A DNA stretch of 64,000 nt from RGDT01 sp964630925 (GTDB lineage: Bacteria > Planctomycetota > Planctomycetia > Gemmatales > Gemmataceae), in contig CAZVZK010000006.1 of NCBI GenBank assembly GCA_964630925.1, positions 68,681 through 132,680 on the forward strand, in the 5' to 3' direction. The notes beneath the pieces are model-generated. The model worked only from the letters and a program-made list of their open reading frames with translations. It was not told the DNA's origin and ran no database searches. Position 1 is the stretch's first letter. Every line of letters begins with the position of its first letter. Positions 55,595 through 63,636 of this stretch are shown piece after piece. The position numbers and the translations under genes were made by a program.

Positions 55595-56959
55595 TCAAAG
55601 AGTCGGTTTGTAACGCCCCTCCGCCTCCGCGGCCCGGATGCCGGCCGGCGTCGGCCCCTCCTGCGCGGGGGCGGCCGTGGGGGCGGCGGCCGGCTCGTAC
55701 TTCCGCACCAGCGGCATCACCGGTAGCATCAGCAGCAACAGGCCGGCGCCGGCGACGTAAGGCAGCATGTGCGTCGCCGTCGCGAAGTAGAGCGACAGGC
55801 CCATCACCGGGCCGAGGATGCGCGCCATCGCGCTGATCGACTGATTCACGCCCAGGATCTCGCCCTGCCGCGCCGGGTCCGCCCGCCGGCTGATCAACGA
55901 CTGCGCCGACGGCGTGAGGAACGCGAAGCCGACCACCGCGAGGGTCAGCGCCCCCAGTTGCGTCCCCAGCAGCGTGCCCCAGTCGGCCCACCCGGCGGAC
56001 TTGGCGTAACTGACGCCGCCCAGCGCCAGCACGCCGAGGCCCATGAGGACGATGCCGATGGTCATGAAGGACGCCTCGTCGAGGCGTTTGGCGAGGCGGC
56101 GGTAGAGGACGCCCTGGGCCAGCAGCAGCACGAAGCCGACGTAGGCGAAGATGTAGAAGTTGTTCCGCTCGCTCAGGGCGAGGGCGTCCTTGTTGAGCTG
56201 GGCCAGCGTCACCTCGAAGCTGGCGAAGCCGAGCGTGGCCAGGAAGAAGACGAGCATGACCGGGGCGAGGGCCATGTTGCCGATCGCCTCGCGGAACGCC
56301 GCCACGTTGAGCCAGGTCTTCTCCAGGGTCGGGGCCGCCTGGAAGTCGCGGGTCTCCGGCATGAGGATGATGCCGAGGATGAGGCTGACGAGCGAGAGGC
56401 CGGCGGCGGCGTAGCCGATGGCCCCGCGCGTGTCGGGGAAGAGGGTGAGGGCGCCGGCCCCCAGGATGGGGCCGAGGGTGAAGCCGATGCCGAAGGCCGC
56501 CCCGATGAGGGCCATGCCGGTCTTGCGCTCCTCCGGCGGGGTGCAGTCGGCGATGACCGCCTGGGCGGTCGAGATCGTCGCCCCGGCGATGCCCGCCCCG
56601 GCCCGCGCCACGAAGAGGAGGACGATGGCCGTGAACGCCTGTTCGGAGGGGAGGCCCGAGGCGTGGCCGAAGAGGGCGTAGAACACCACGGAGCCGGCGA
56701 GGCCGATGAGGAGGATGGGCCGGCGTCCGACGCGGTCGGAGACGCGCCCCCAGACGGGGGCGAAGACGAACTGCATGAGCGAGAAGACGGCCATCAGGCA
56801 GCCGATGACGGCGCCGCCGGCGCCGCCCTCGGGGTTGCCTGGGAAGAGGGCGGCGATGTACTCGCGCCCGAACAGCGGCAGGAGGGGCAGCACCAGGCCG
56901 AAGCCCAGCAGGTCGATGACGACGACGAGGAACACGATGGCGAGAGCGGAGCGCTTCAT
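55595..56959 (-). CDS. Major facilitator superfamily transporter (TetA/multidrug-type)
   Basis: 454 residues with 12 predicted helices. The N-terminal motif LLGFGLVLPLLPLFG and the loop-2 motif GRVSDRVGRRPILLI are those of drug:H+ antiporters of the TetA type. The motif-C-like AFGIGFTLGPILGAGALTLF is also present. The C-terminal tail (EPAAAPTAAPAQEGPTPAG) is Ala/Pro-rich and cytoplasmic. An export role is likely; the substrate cannot be read from sequence. Confidence 0.93.
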   Translation of the reverse strand: MKRSALAIVFLVVVIDLLGFGLVLPLLPLFGREYIAALFPGNPEGGAGGAVIGCLMAVFSLMQFVFAPVWGRVSDRVGRRPILLIGLAGSVVFYALFGHASGLPSEQAFTAIVLLFVARAGAGIAGATISTAQAVIADCTPPEERKTGMALIGAAFGIGFTLGPILGAGALTLFPDTRGAIGYAAAGLSLVSLILGIILMPETRDFQAAPTLEKTWLNVAAFREAIGNMALAPVMLVFFLATLGFASFEVTLAQLNKDALALSERNNFYIFAYVGFVLLLAQGVLYRRLAKRLDEASFMTIGIVLMGLGVLALGGVSYAKSAGWADWGTLLGTQLGALTLAVVGFAFLTPSAQSLISRRADPARQGEILGVNQSISAMARILGPVMGLSLYFATATHMLPYVAGAGLLLLMLPVMPLVRKYEPAAAPTAAPAQEGPTPAGIRAAEAEGRYKPTL

Positions 56960-57067
56960 GAAGCGGGTTCACCAGGAGGGCAGGCAGGCAGAGGACAGGA
57001 TAGGGGCGGCGGGCGCCGTTGGAGCGTACGGACGCCGCCGGGCGCGGACAATGCCCCACCAGCACCG

Positions 57068-57073
57068 TATCAT
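57068..57073 (+). promoter_or_regulatory. Putative -10 element TATCAT
   Basis: TATCAT lies 27 nt before ATG 57101 of the HAD gene. Confidence 0.4.
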
Positions 57074-57100
57074 CCCCTCGCCCGCCTTCGGGATGAGATC

Positions 57101-57763
57101 ATGACCCGCGCCGCGATCTGGGACATGGACGGCACCCTCGTCGATACCGCCGAGCAGCACTTCGCCGCCTGGGTGGTCACCTGCGCCGCCCTCGGCAGGG
57201 GGTTCACACGCGACGAGTTCCACGCCACCTTCGGGCGACGCAACCCCGAGATCCTCCCCACCCTCTTCCCGGACCGATTCTCCCCGCTTGAGCTACAGAA
57301 GATCGGCGATGACAAGGAGCGGCTGTACCGCGAGGCCGCACGCGCGGGCATCGACCTGCTCCCCGGCGCGGGGCAGCTCATGTCGGCCCTCCACGCCGCC
57401 GGGTGGAAGCAGGGGGTCGGGTCGAGTGCGCCGCGTGCCAACCTGGAGATGATCCTCGAGACCACGAAGATCGACCGCTACCTCGCCGCCGTCGTCGCGG
57501 CGGAGGACACGACGCGCGGCAAGCCCGACCCCGAGGTCTTCCGCGTCGCGGCGATGCGTCTGGGCGTGGAGCCGTCGCGGTGCGTCGTCTTCGAGGACGC
57601 GCCGGCGGGCGTGCGGGCCGCCCGCGCGGCGGGCATGCGGTGCGTGGCCGTGCGCTTCGCGGCGCACCACCCGGAGGACGAGCTGCGGGCGTGCGGGGCG
57701 GACGTGGTCGTGGCGTCGCTGGCCGACATCGACGAGGCGGGGGTGGCCCGGCTGCTGGGGTGA
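57101..57763 (+). CDS. HAD-superfamily phosphatase/phosphomutase (beta-PGM-like)
   Basis: 220 residues. Motif I is AAIWDMDGTLVDT with nucleophile Asp8 and Asp10, motif II is in GVGSSAPRANL, and motifs III and IV are in RGKPDPEVFRVAAMRLG and CVVFEDAPAGVRAARAAGM. A helical cap lies between residues 20 and 90 (ATFGRRNPEILPTLF). This is the layout of beta-phosphoglucomutase or sugar-phosphate phosphatases; the cap sequence does not decide between them. The enzyme is cytosolic. ATG 57101 is preceded by GGATGAG. Confidence 0.9.
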   Translation: MTRAAIWDMDGTLVDTAEQHFAAWVVTCAALGRGFTRDEFHATFGRRNPEILPTLFPDRFSPLELQKIGDDKERLYREAARAGIDLLPGAGQLMSALHAAGWKQGVGSSAPRANLEMILETTKIDRYLAAVVAAEDTTRGKPDPEVFRVAAMRLGVEPSRCVVFEDAPAGVRAARAAGMRCVAVRFAAHHPEDELRACGADVVVASLADIDEAGVARLLG

Positions 57764-57837
57764 TCCTGGCGGCGCGTGACGCCGTCGGCATGCGGAGTGC
57801 TTATGCTGTGTGGGACGCCCACACGGAGAGGCCCAGC

Positions 57838-58674
57838 ATGATCCTGACCCGCCTCCGCGAGGCCGCCGCCGGCTGGTCCGAGGACGAGGCCGCCCAGAAG
57901 GGGGCCGCCCTCGCGTACTACGCCCTGTTCTCGTTCACGCCGCTGCTGGTCCTGGCCGTCGCCATCCTCGGCGCCGTGTACAGCGAGGCCGACGCCCGCT
58001 CGCAGGTGATCGCCCAGATCAAGGGCTTCGCCGGCGACGAGGCCGCCGAGGGCGTCCGCGTCATGCTCGACAACGCTCAGATGACTCCTTCATTCACGGG
58101 GATGTCGCTGGTGGGTGCGGCGTCGCTGCTGTTCGGGGCGTCCGGGCTGTTCACGAGCCTCCGCAGCTCGCTGCACAAGATCTGGCGCATCAAGGCCGAG
58201 GAGGACGGCCTCGTCTGGGGGATCGTCAAGACCTACCTGCTGGCGTCCCTCATGGTGGCCGTCGCCTGCATCTTCGTCCTAGTGACCCTCCTCGTCAGCG
58301 CCCTGATCCCGGCCATCACCCCACTGTTGAAGCAGGCGTTGCCGGCGCTGCCGTACACGGGGCCGGCGGTGGACCTCTGTGTGTCGGTGCTGCTGCTGAC
58401 GCTGCTGTTCGCGTTCACGTTCCGCATCCTGTCGGACCGGACGCTGAGCTACTGGCAGGTGCTGTTCGGGGCGTTCGTCAGCGCCGTGCTGTTCGCCGTC
58501 GGCAAGATGGCCATCGGCTTCTACCTCAGCTACGTCAACCTGGCGTCGGCGTACGGGGCGGCGGGGTCGGTGGTGGTGTTCCTGGCGTGGGTGTACTACT
58601 CGGCGCAGATCCTCTTCTTCGGGGCCGAAGTCGTGCGGGCGGGCCTGCCGAAGCCGGCGACGGCTCCGGCCTGA
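57838..58674 (+). CDS. YihY/BrkB-family inner-membrane protein
   Basis: 278 residues. It begins with the cytoplasmic helix REAAAGWSEDEAAQKGAALA, then AYYALFSFTPLLVLAVAILG and SLVGAASLLFGASGLFTSLR. LVWGIVKTYLLASLMVAVAC and a final VFLAWVYYSAQILFFGAEVV follow; about six transmembrane segments are predicted. The family name came from a reported RNase BN activity that was later retracted, so only a membrane role is assumed. SD-like GGAGAGG precedes ATG 57838. The next gene starts 13 nt downstream, suggesting an operon. Confidence 0.92.
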   Translation: MILTRLREAAAGWSEDEAAQKGAALAYYALFSFTPLLVLAVAILGAVYSEADARSQVIAQIKGFAGDEAAEGVRVMLDNAQMTPSFTGMSLVGAASLLFGASGLFTSLRSSLHKIWRIKAEEDGLVWGIVKTYLLASLMVAVACIFVLVTLLVSALIPAITPLLKQALPALPYTGPAVDLCVSVLLLTLLFAFTFRILSDRTLSYWQVLFGAFVSAVLFAVGKMAIGFYLSYVNLASAYGAAGSVVVFLAWVYYSAQILFFGAEVVRAGLPKPATAPA

Positions 58675-58687
58675 TGCGGGGCGGCGG

Positions 58688-59368
58688 ATGACCGAGGGCG
58701 AATGGCTGACGTGCGATGACCCCGCCCCGATGCTCGCCTGGCTGGGCGACGGGTCGGAGACGATCCGCACGCGCTGGCAAGGGGCCGTCGCGGTACGGCG
58801 GTGGCGGACGAGCGAACGCAAGCTGTGGCTGTACGCCGTGGCGGTGGGCCGGAGCCTGGCCGACGAATTGCTCACCGATGCGGGACACCGGATGCTCGAC
58901 GGTCTGGAGGAGTGGGCCGACGGCGATCTGGGGGCCGGTGAGCTTGTGCGACTGATCAATCAACAGGAAGAACGAGAGACGACGGCCCGGCGAGACATCC
59001 TGCAAGCTCCGGCGCTCCACGGCACGCCCCTTCAGTCCCTCACTGGCCTGTGCCGGCACACGACCAGATTCCACTTGGCTTGGTCCTCTCTCCCTCTCGC
59101 GGAGCAAGCCGGGTTGCTCCGCGAGGTCGTCGGCAACCCGTTCCGGCCGCCTGCTATCGACCCGCTCTGGCTCGCCGCCAACGACGGCGCCGTGCGGCGC
59201 ATGGCCGAGGAGATGGCCCGGCTGCGCGACTTCCGCCATCTCTCGATCCTCGCCGACGCCCTGGAGGACGCCGGCTGCACGGATGAGGCCATCCTCGCCC
59301 ATTGCCGCACGCCGGCGGGGCATGTGCGTGGGTGCTGGGTGATCGACGCCCTGCTCGGGCGGTCCTGA
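58688..59368 (+). CDS. Planctomycete-specific hypothetical protein
   Basis: 226 residues, beginning MTEGEWLTCDDPAPMLAWLG and ending ILADALEDAGCTDEAILAHC followed by VRGCWVIDALLG. The pair of motifs, an N-terminal EWL..DPAPML and a C-terminal NPFRPP..DPLWL to HVRGCWV, identifies a large family confined mainly to Gemmata-type genomes. No function is known. No signal peptide or membrane segment is present. It probably forms the 3' end of the YihY transcript. Confidence 0.85.
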   Translation: MTEGEWLTCDDPAPMLAWLGDGSETIRTRWQGAVAVRRWRTSERKLWLYAVAVGRSLADELLTDAGHRMLDGLEEWADGDLGAGELVRLINQQEERETTARRDILQAPALHGTPLQSLTGLCRHTTRFHLAWSSLPLAEQAGLLREVVGNPFRPPAIDPLWLAANDGAVRRMAEEMARLRDFRHLSILADALEDAGCTDEAILAHCRTPAGHVRGCWVIDALLGRS

Positions 59369-59440
59369 CGTTCTCTTCCGCCCCGCCCTCTGCTAAACTA
59401 ACCTAGCCCAATCATGTTGCTAGTGGATCGAGAGGCGGAA

Positions 59441-61147
59441 ATGTCCGAGGGGGCGAAGCGCTCCGGCGTCGAGATCACCAAGGAGAACAGCCGGGCGCTG
59501 CGCGGCACCATCGCCGAGGACCTCGCCGCCGGCAAGGAGAAGTTCGGCGACGGCGACAAGAACCTCATCAAGTTCCACGGCTCCTACCAGCAGGAGGACC
59601 GCGACGCCCGCAAGGGGCGCCGGGCCGAGGGCCTGGGCAAGTACCACATCTTCATGGTGCGCTGCAAGATCCCCGGTGGCCGCGTCACCGCCGACCAGTA
59701 CCTCGGCCTCGACGACCTCGCCGGCAGGCACGCCAACGGCACCCTCCGCGTCACCAGCCGCCAGGGGATCCAGTTTCATGGCGTGCTGATCAAGGATCTG
59801 AAGCCGACCATCGCCGGCATCAACGCCACCCTGCTGACGACGCTGGGGGCGTGCGGAGACGTGAACCGCAACGTGATGGCCTGCCCGGCGCCGGTGCCGG
59901 GGCCGCGCGAGGAGATGCAGGACCTGGCCCGCCGGATCGCCGCCCACCTGGCGCCGCGGACGGCGGCGTATCACGAGATCTGGCTCGACGGCAAGCCGAC
60001 GCAGACATCCGGGCAGGACGAGGAGCCGATCTACGGCAAGGTGTACCTGCCGCGGAAGTTCAAGATCGGCGTGGGGCTGCCGGAGGACAACTGCGTCGAT
60101 GTGTTCGCGCAGGACCTGGGCCTCCTCGCCGCCGTCGAGGGCGGGCGCGTCGTGGGGTATGACGTGCTCGTGGGCGGCGGCATGGGGATGACGCACGGCA
60201 ACGAGCGGACGTTCCCGTACCTCGCGAAGCCGATCTGCCACGTGGAGGCGTCGGAGGCGCTGCACGCCGCCGAGGCGGTGGTGCGGCTGTTCCGCGACCA
60301 CGGCGACCGTGGCGACCGGAAGCGCGCCCGCATCAAGTACGTCGTCCACGACTGGGGCGTGGAACGCTTCCGCGAGGTGTACGCCGGCTACCTCGGGCGG
60401 GCGGTGACGCCGCCGCGTGGGTCGCCGGTGACGGGGCTGGATCTGCACCTCGGGGCGCACCCGATGGGCGGGGGCAAGTGGTGGTACGGCATCAGCGTCG
60501 AGAACGGGCGCATCAAGGACGAGGGGGCGCTGCGGCTGCGGACCGGGCTGCGGGCCATCGTAGAGCGGTTCCGCCCGGAGATCCGCCTGACGCCGATGCA
60601 GGACGTGTTGCTGTGCGGCCTGTCCATCGATGACATCTACGCCATCGAGGACATGATGGGCGAGCACGGCATCCCCAAGCCCGAGGCGGTCTCGCACCCG
60701 CGGCGGGATAGCATGGCGTGCCCGGCGATCCCGACCTGCGGCCTGGCCATCAGCGAGGCGGAGCGCATGCTGCCGGCGGTCCTCGACGAGCTGGAGGTCA
60801 GGCTCAAGGAGATGGGGCTGACGAAGGAGCGGATCGGGGTGCGGGTGACGGGGTGCCCGAACGGGTGCGCGAGGCCGTACCAGAGCGACATCGGCATCGT
60901 GGGCCGGTCGGGGGACAAGTACGTGGTCTACGTCGGCGGGCGTGTGCTGGGCGACCGCCTGAGCTATGAGCTGCGCGACCTGACGCCACGCGGCGAGATC
61001 GTGGCGACGCTGACGCCGTTGCTGGCGAAGTACAAGGCGGAGCGCCGGGCGGGCGAGGGGTTCGGCGATTACTGCACGCGCATCGGGCCGGAGGCGGCGC
61101 GGGCGGCGTGCGGCGTCGCGCCCCCGTCGCACGGCCACGCCGTGTGA
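59441..61147 (+). CDS. cysI: Assimilatory sulfite reductase haemoprotein (CysI-like)
   Basis: 568 residues, the size of CysI. It reduces sulfite to sulfide with six electrons, using sirohaem and a 4Fe-4S cluster. The cluster cysteines are at ACPAIPTCGLAISEAER (Cys427, Cys433) and TGCPNGCARP (Cys472, Cys476), and RVTSRQGIQFHGV supplies a substrate-binding Arg. No CysJ flavoprotein or ferredoxin gene is next to it, so the electron donor is not defined. ATG 59441 was preferred to 59414 because GAGAGGCGG precedes it. The 421-bp downstream gap carries repeat elements. Confidence 0.93.
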   Translation: MSEGAKRSGVEITKENSRALRGTIAEDLAAGKEKFGDGDKNLIKFHGSYQQEDRDARKGRRAEGLGKYHIFMVRCKIPGGRVTADQYLGLDDLAGRHANGTLRVTSRQGIQFHGVLIKDLKPTIAGINATLLTTLGACGDVNRNVMACPAPVPGPREEMQDLARRIAAHLAPRTAAYHEIWLDGKPTQTSGQDEEPIYGKVYLPRKFKIGVGLPEDNCVDVFAQDLGLLAAVEGGRVVGYDVLVGGGMGMTHGNERTFPYLAKPICHVEASEALHAAEAVVRLFRDHGDRGDRKRARIKYVVHDWGVERFREVYAGYLGRAVTPPRGSPVTGLDLHLGAHPMGGGKWWYGISVENGRIKDEGALRLRTGLRAIVERFRPEIRLTPMQDVLLCGLSIDDIYAIEDMMGEHGIPKPEAVSHPRRDSMACPAIPTCGLAISEAERMLPAVLDELEVRLKEMGLTKERIGVRVTGCPNGCARPYQSDIGIVGRSGDKYVVYVGGRVLGDRLSYELRDLTPRGEIVATLTPLLAKYKAERRAGEGFGDYCTRIGPEAARAACGVAPPSHGHAV

Positions 61148-61568
61148 CGGGCCGTCTCCCGGGCCCTCTTCCCGTGGCGGCAGGCGTCCAGGGCGGGCGG
61201 ACGCTGTGGCTCGTCCACACGCGCCATCCGGCCGGCGATCGACCTCCCACTCGCGCGGAGGTCGCGTGACCGTTGGTCTTGTTCGGGGAGCCGGCCGAGC
61301 CGAGATCAGAAGCGGGTCGCAGGCGGGGGGCCCTTTGCCTGCTCCCTCGCTCCCGTCCTGGTTTGATCCGTGCCGGTAGCCGTTCACCCGGCCTGTGGGG
61401 TTAGACAAAATGAGACGTGGAGGGCGGCCACGGCACGGGAGTGGGTGGCCTGACCACTTGCCCTGCAATGCAAATTCCGCCGAGGATTTGCATTGCAGGG
61501 GGTTGCCTGGGGGGGTGCAATGCAATGCAATCCGCACCCACCCGGCCATCCCACCTGTCTACTTCCGT
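61148..61568. other. Intergenic region with hairpins and an inverted-repeat-bounded element
   Basis: No gene is supported. A stem CGACCTCC/GGAGGTCG lies near 61240-61265. The segment from about 61395 is a separate element described below. Confidence 0.65.
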
Positions 61569-61579
61569 CTAATCCCCAC
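61395..61579. repeat. MITE-like element bounded by GTGGGGTTAGAC inverted repeats
   Basis: GTGGGGTTAGAC at 61395-61406 is matched by GTCTAATCCCCAC at 61567-61579, a reverse complement with one extra base; similarity continues inward (ATGAGACGTGG against AGTAGACAGGTGG). Inside is a perfect 14-bp hairpin CCTGCAATGCAAAT/ATTTGCATTGCAGG (61462-61475, 61486-61499) and a short TGCAATGCAATGCAA run. The right end provides the stop codon of the nitrilase-like gene. Confidence 0.6.
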
Positions 61580-62888
61580 CCTCGGCTGAACGGGAACTCG
61601 TCCCCTTGGCGGCCGGCGGGCGGTGGCGGATGGCCATGGAGCGGTAATCGCCCAGGTTGTTCCGCCAGAAGAACCGCTCCGACAGGTCCACCTCCGCCAC
61701 CGCGACGGCCCCCCACTTCGACGCCTTCGCCAGCGGCGTGCCGTCGTGGCCGATCACGGCGGAGATCATCCAATCACTCTTCGCGTCGGTGAACGTGCTG
61801 CTCACGACGTAGACGTGGTTCTCGCACGCCCTGGCGCGGGCCAGGAGGGGGTTGCAGCCCCACACCGGCCAGGCGATCACCTCCGCGCCGCGGCCCGTCA
61901 GCTCGCGGGCCACCTCGGGGTGGAAGCCGTCGTAGCACACCATCATGCCGACCTTGCCGATCTTGGTCTCGAACACCGGGTAATCATCGCCCGGCGTCAC
62001 GCCCCACTCGACCTCGGCATGGGGCAGGCACACCTTGCGGTACTTGCCGATGAGCTTGCCGTCCGGCCCGATGAGGGCGGCGACGTTGTAGACGGCGATG
62101 CCGGCCCGTTCGTACAGCCCGACGACGACGTGCAGCCCGTGCTTGCGGGCCAACCCGCCGAAATACCCCGTCGTCGGGCCGGGGACGGGCTCGGCGACCT
62201 CGTGCGGCTTCTTCTTGACGCCGACGTAGGTGACCGTCTCTCCGAGGACGACGAGGTCGGCACGCCGCCGTGCCGCCTCGGCGATCAGCGGCGCGAAGCC
62301 CTCGCGGTTGGACTCCACCGACTTCCCGGCCGGCGTGTGATGGATGGCGGCGAGGCGCACCTTGCGCGGCGGCGGGGCCTTGGCCACGGTGAAGGCGACG
62401 CCGGCCCACTCGACACGCCCCTTCGGCGCCCATTGCAGGTGCAGCTCGACGACGGCGCGGGCGGCCTTCGACGGTGCGCGGTACAGGCCGGCCACGGCCG
62501 TCCACCCGTCAGCCGTCGAGCCGTCGAGGGGGTGCTCCGGCTCCGCCTGGGGGAGGGGGCCGGGCTCCTTCTCCCGTCCCGGCGGGGCGTCGGCGCGGAC
62601 GGGCTTGCCGTCGGCCCCCTGCCAGACGATCCGGGCGATGGCGCTGCGCCGCGGGTCCTTGACGTTCCGGGTGCGGCGTCTCGCATCGAAGCGGTAGAAC
62701 CTGCCGCCCTCGACGGGGAAGGCCTTGCGGAACCACCCCTGGTGGGCGACGGAGTCGCCGCATGCGATGACGAAGACGTTGGCCTTGTCGTCGTGGGAGA
62801 AGGCGGGCCGGATCTCGTCGCGCGGGGCGGCGGCCTCCCAGCCGGGCGGGAACGCCGCGAGGGCGAGGAATATGCACGGCAGCGGCAT
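61569..62888 (-). CDS. Exported nitrilase-like carbon-nitrogen hydrolase
   Basis: 439 residues. A short N-terminal leader and about 165 residues of a beta-sandwich-like domain (VEGGRFYRFDARRRTRNV, VELHLQWAPKGRVEWAGV) precede the nitrilase domain. Its catalytic triad is visible: Glu in ADLVVLGETVTYVG, Lys in LIGKYRKVCLPHAEVEW, and Cys in VGMMVCYDGFHPEVARE. The C-terminal WMISAVIGHDGTPLAKASKW is also conserved. It should hydrolyse a nitrile or amide outside the cytoplasm; the substrate is unknown. The last few residues (SSRSAEGGD) are encoded by the inverted-repeat element, so the original C-terminus may have been slightly different. Confidence 0.88.
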   Translation of the reverse strand: MPLPCIFLALAAFPPGWEAAAPRDEIRPAFSHDDKANVFVIACGDSVAHQGWFRKAFPVEGGRFYRFDARRRTRNVKDPRRSAIARIVWQGADGKPVRADAPPGREKEPGPLPQAEPEHPLDGSTADGWTAVAGLYRAPSKAARAVVELHLQWAPKGRVEWAGVAFTVAKAPPPRKVRLAAIHHTPAGKSVESNREGFAPLIAEAARRRADLVVLGETVTYVGVKKKPHEVAEPVPGPTTGYFGGLARKHGLHVVVGLYERAGIAVYNVAALIGPDGKLIGKYRKVCLPHAEVEWGVTPGDDYPVFETKIGKVGMMVCYDGFHPEVARELTGRGAEVIAWPVWGCNPLLARARACENHVYVVSSTFTDAKSDWMISAVIGHDGTPLAKASKWGAVAVAEVDLSERFFWRNNLGDYRSMAIRHRPPAAKGTSSRSAEGGD

Positions 62889-62915
62889 CGTCGGATCCCC
62901 TCAACGCCCTTCGGG

Positions 62916-62990
62916 CTATTTGCCCGTGGTCAGGCCCCAAGGTTTGATTGTCTTGTCGTGGCTCCCCGAGGCAAGTGCCTTGTCATCCCG
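62916..62990 (-). pseudogene. WD40 repeat remnant
   Basis: The minus strand encodes DDKALASGSHDKTIKPWGL and TTGK followed by TAG, an almost canonical C-terminal half of a WD40 repeat. Upstream the frame degrades immediately and no start is present. It is the decayed 3' end of a WD40-protein gene, lying between the nitrilase-like and RidA-like genes. Confidence 0.6.
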
Positions 62991-63130
62991 GCTGGTCGCC
63001 CGGGTGCCGCCCTGGCCCGTCGGTGCGACGACACCTTCACGAGCGACGCGCCCTGCTTCCGCTGGGGCAGGACGAAGGCGCGTCGGCCGGGCGAGCCGGG
63101 GCCGTGAGCCCCCGGAGTGTGGATCAGGCA

Positions 63131-63136
63131 TACACT
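63131..63136 (+). promoter_or_regulatory. Putative -10 element TACACT for the RidA-like gene
   Basis: TACACT lies 35 nt before ATG 63172. Confidence 0.35.
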
Positions 63137-63171
63137 GGACACGGCAGGCAACAACACCGAAGGGGGCGGAC

Positions 63172-63612
63172 ATGGGCGCAGAGCAGAATGCGAGGGGCCT
63201 CGGCATCGAGTTCCCGGTGAAGGAGAAGGGCTACCTCAACCTGTGCGTCCGCACGGGCGACCTCTACATCACGTCGGGCCACGTCAGCGACATCAAGGGC
63301 AAGCTCGGCGCCGGCCTCGGCGTGGACGAGGGCCGCGCCGCCGCCAGGGAGTGCGCCGTCAAGATCCTCCAGTCGGTCCACCAGGCGCACGGGACGCTCG
63401 ACGGCCTGCGCGTCCTCAAGCTCCTCGGCTGCGTCAATTCCACCCCGGAGTTCACCGACCACCACCTCGTCATCAACGGGGCCTCCGACCTCCTCCACCA
63501 GATCTTCGGCAAGGACACCCTGGGCTACCACGCCCGCAGCGCCCTCGGCTTCGCCTCCCTGCCGACGGGCGTGGCCGTCGAGGTCGAGGCGATCTTCGAG
63601 ATCGTCCGCTGA
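63172..63612 (+). CDS. RidA/YjgF-family protein
   Basis: 146 residues from ATG 63172. The N-terminal block LNLCVRTGDLYITSGHVSDI, the central AAARECAVKILQSVHQAHGT and GLRVLKLLGCVNSTPEFTDH are standard, as is the closing YHARSALGFASLPTGVAVEV. RidA proteins deaminate reactive enamine/imine intermediates or act in related roles. The canonical substrate Arg at the end of the domain is replaced here by a Ser/Ala context (YHARSALGFASL), so imine deaminase activity is plausible but not certain. It is followed 24 nt later by the isochorismatase-like gene. Confidence 0.88.
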   Translation: MGAEQNARGLGIEFPVKEKGYLNLCVRTGDLYITSGHVSDIKGKLGAGLGVDEGRAAARECAVKILQSVHQAHGTLDGLRVLKLLGCVNSTPEFTDHHLVINGASDLLHQIFGKDTLGYHARSALGFASLPTGVAVEVEAIFEIVR

Positions 63613-63636
63613 GGGCGAGCCACAGGGGGGGCCGAC

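Noticed and set aside
59420..61549. A long minus-strand frame opposite the sulfite reductase gene
   Set aside because: The plus-strand frame has all CysI motifs; the opposite frame is low-complexity and continues into intergenic repeats.
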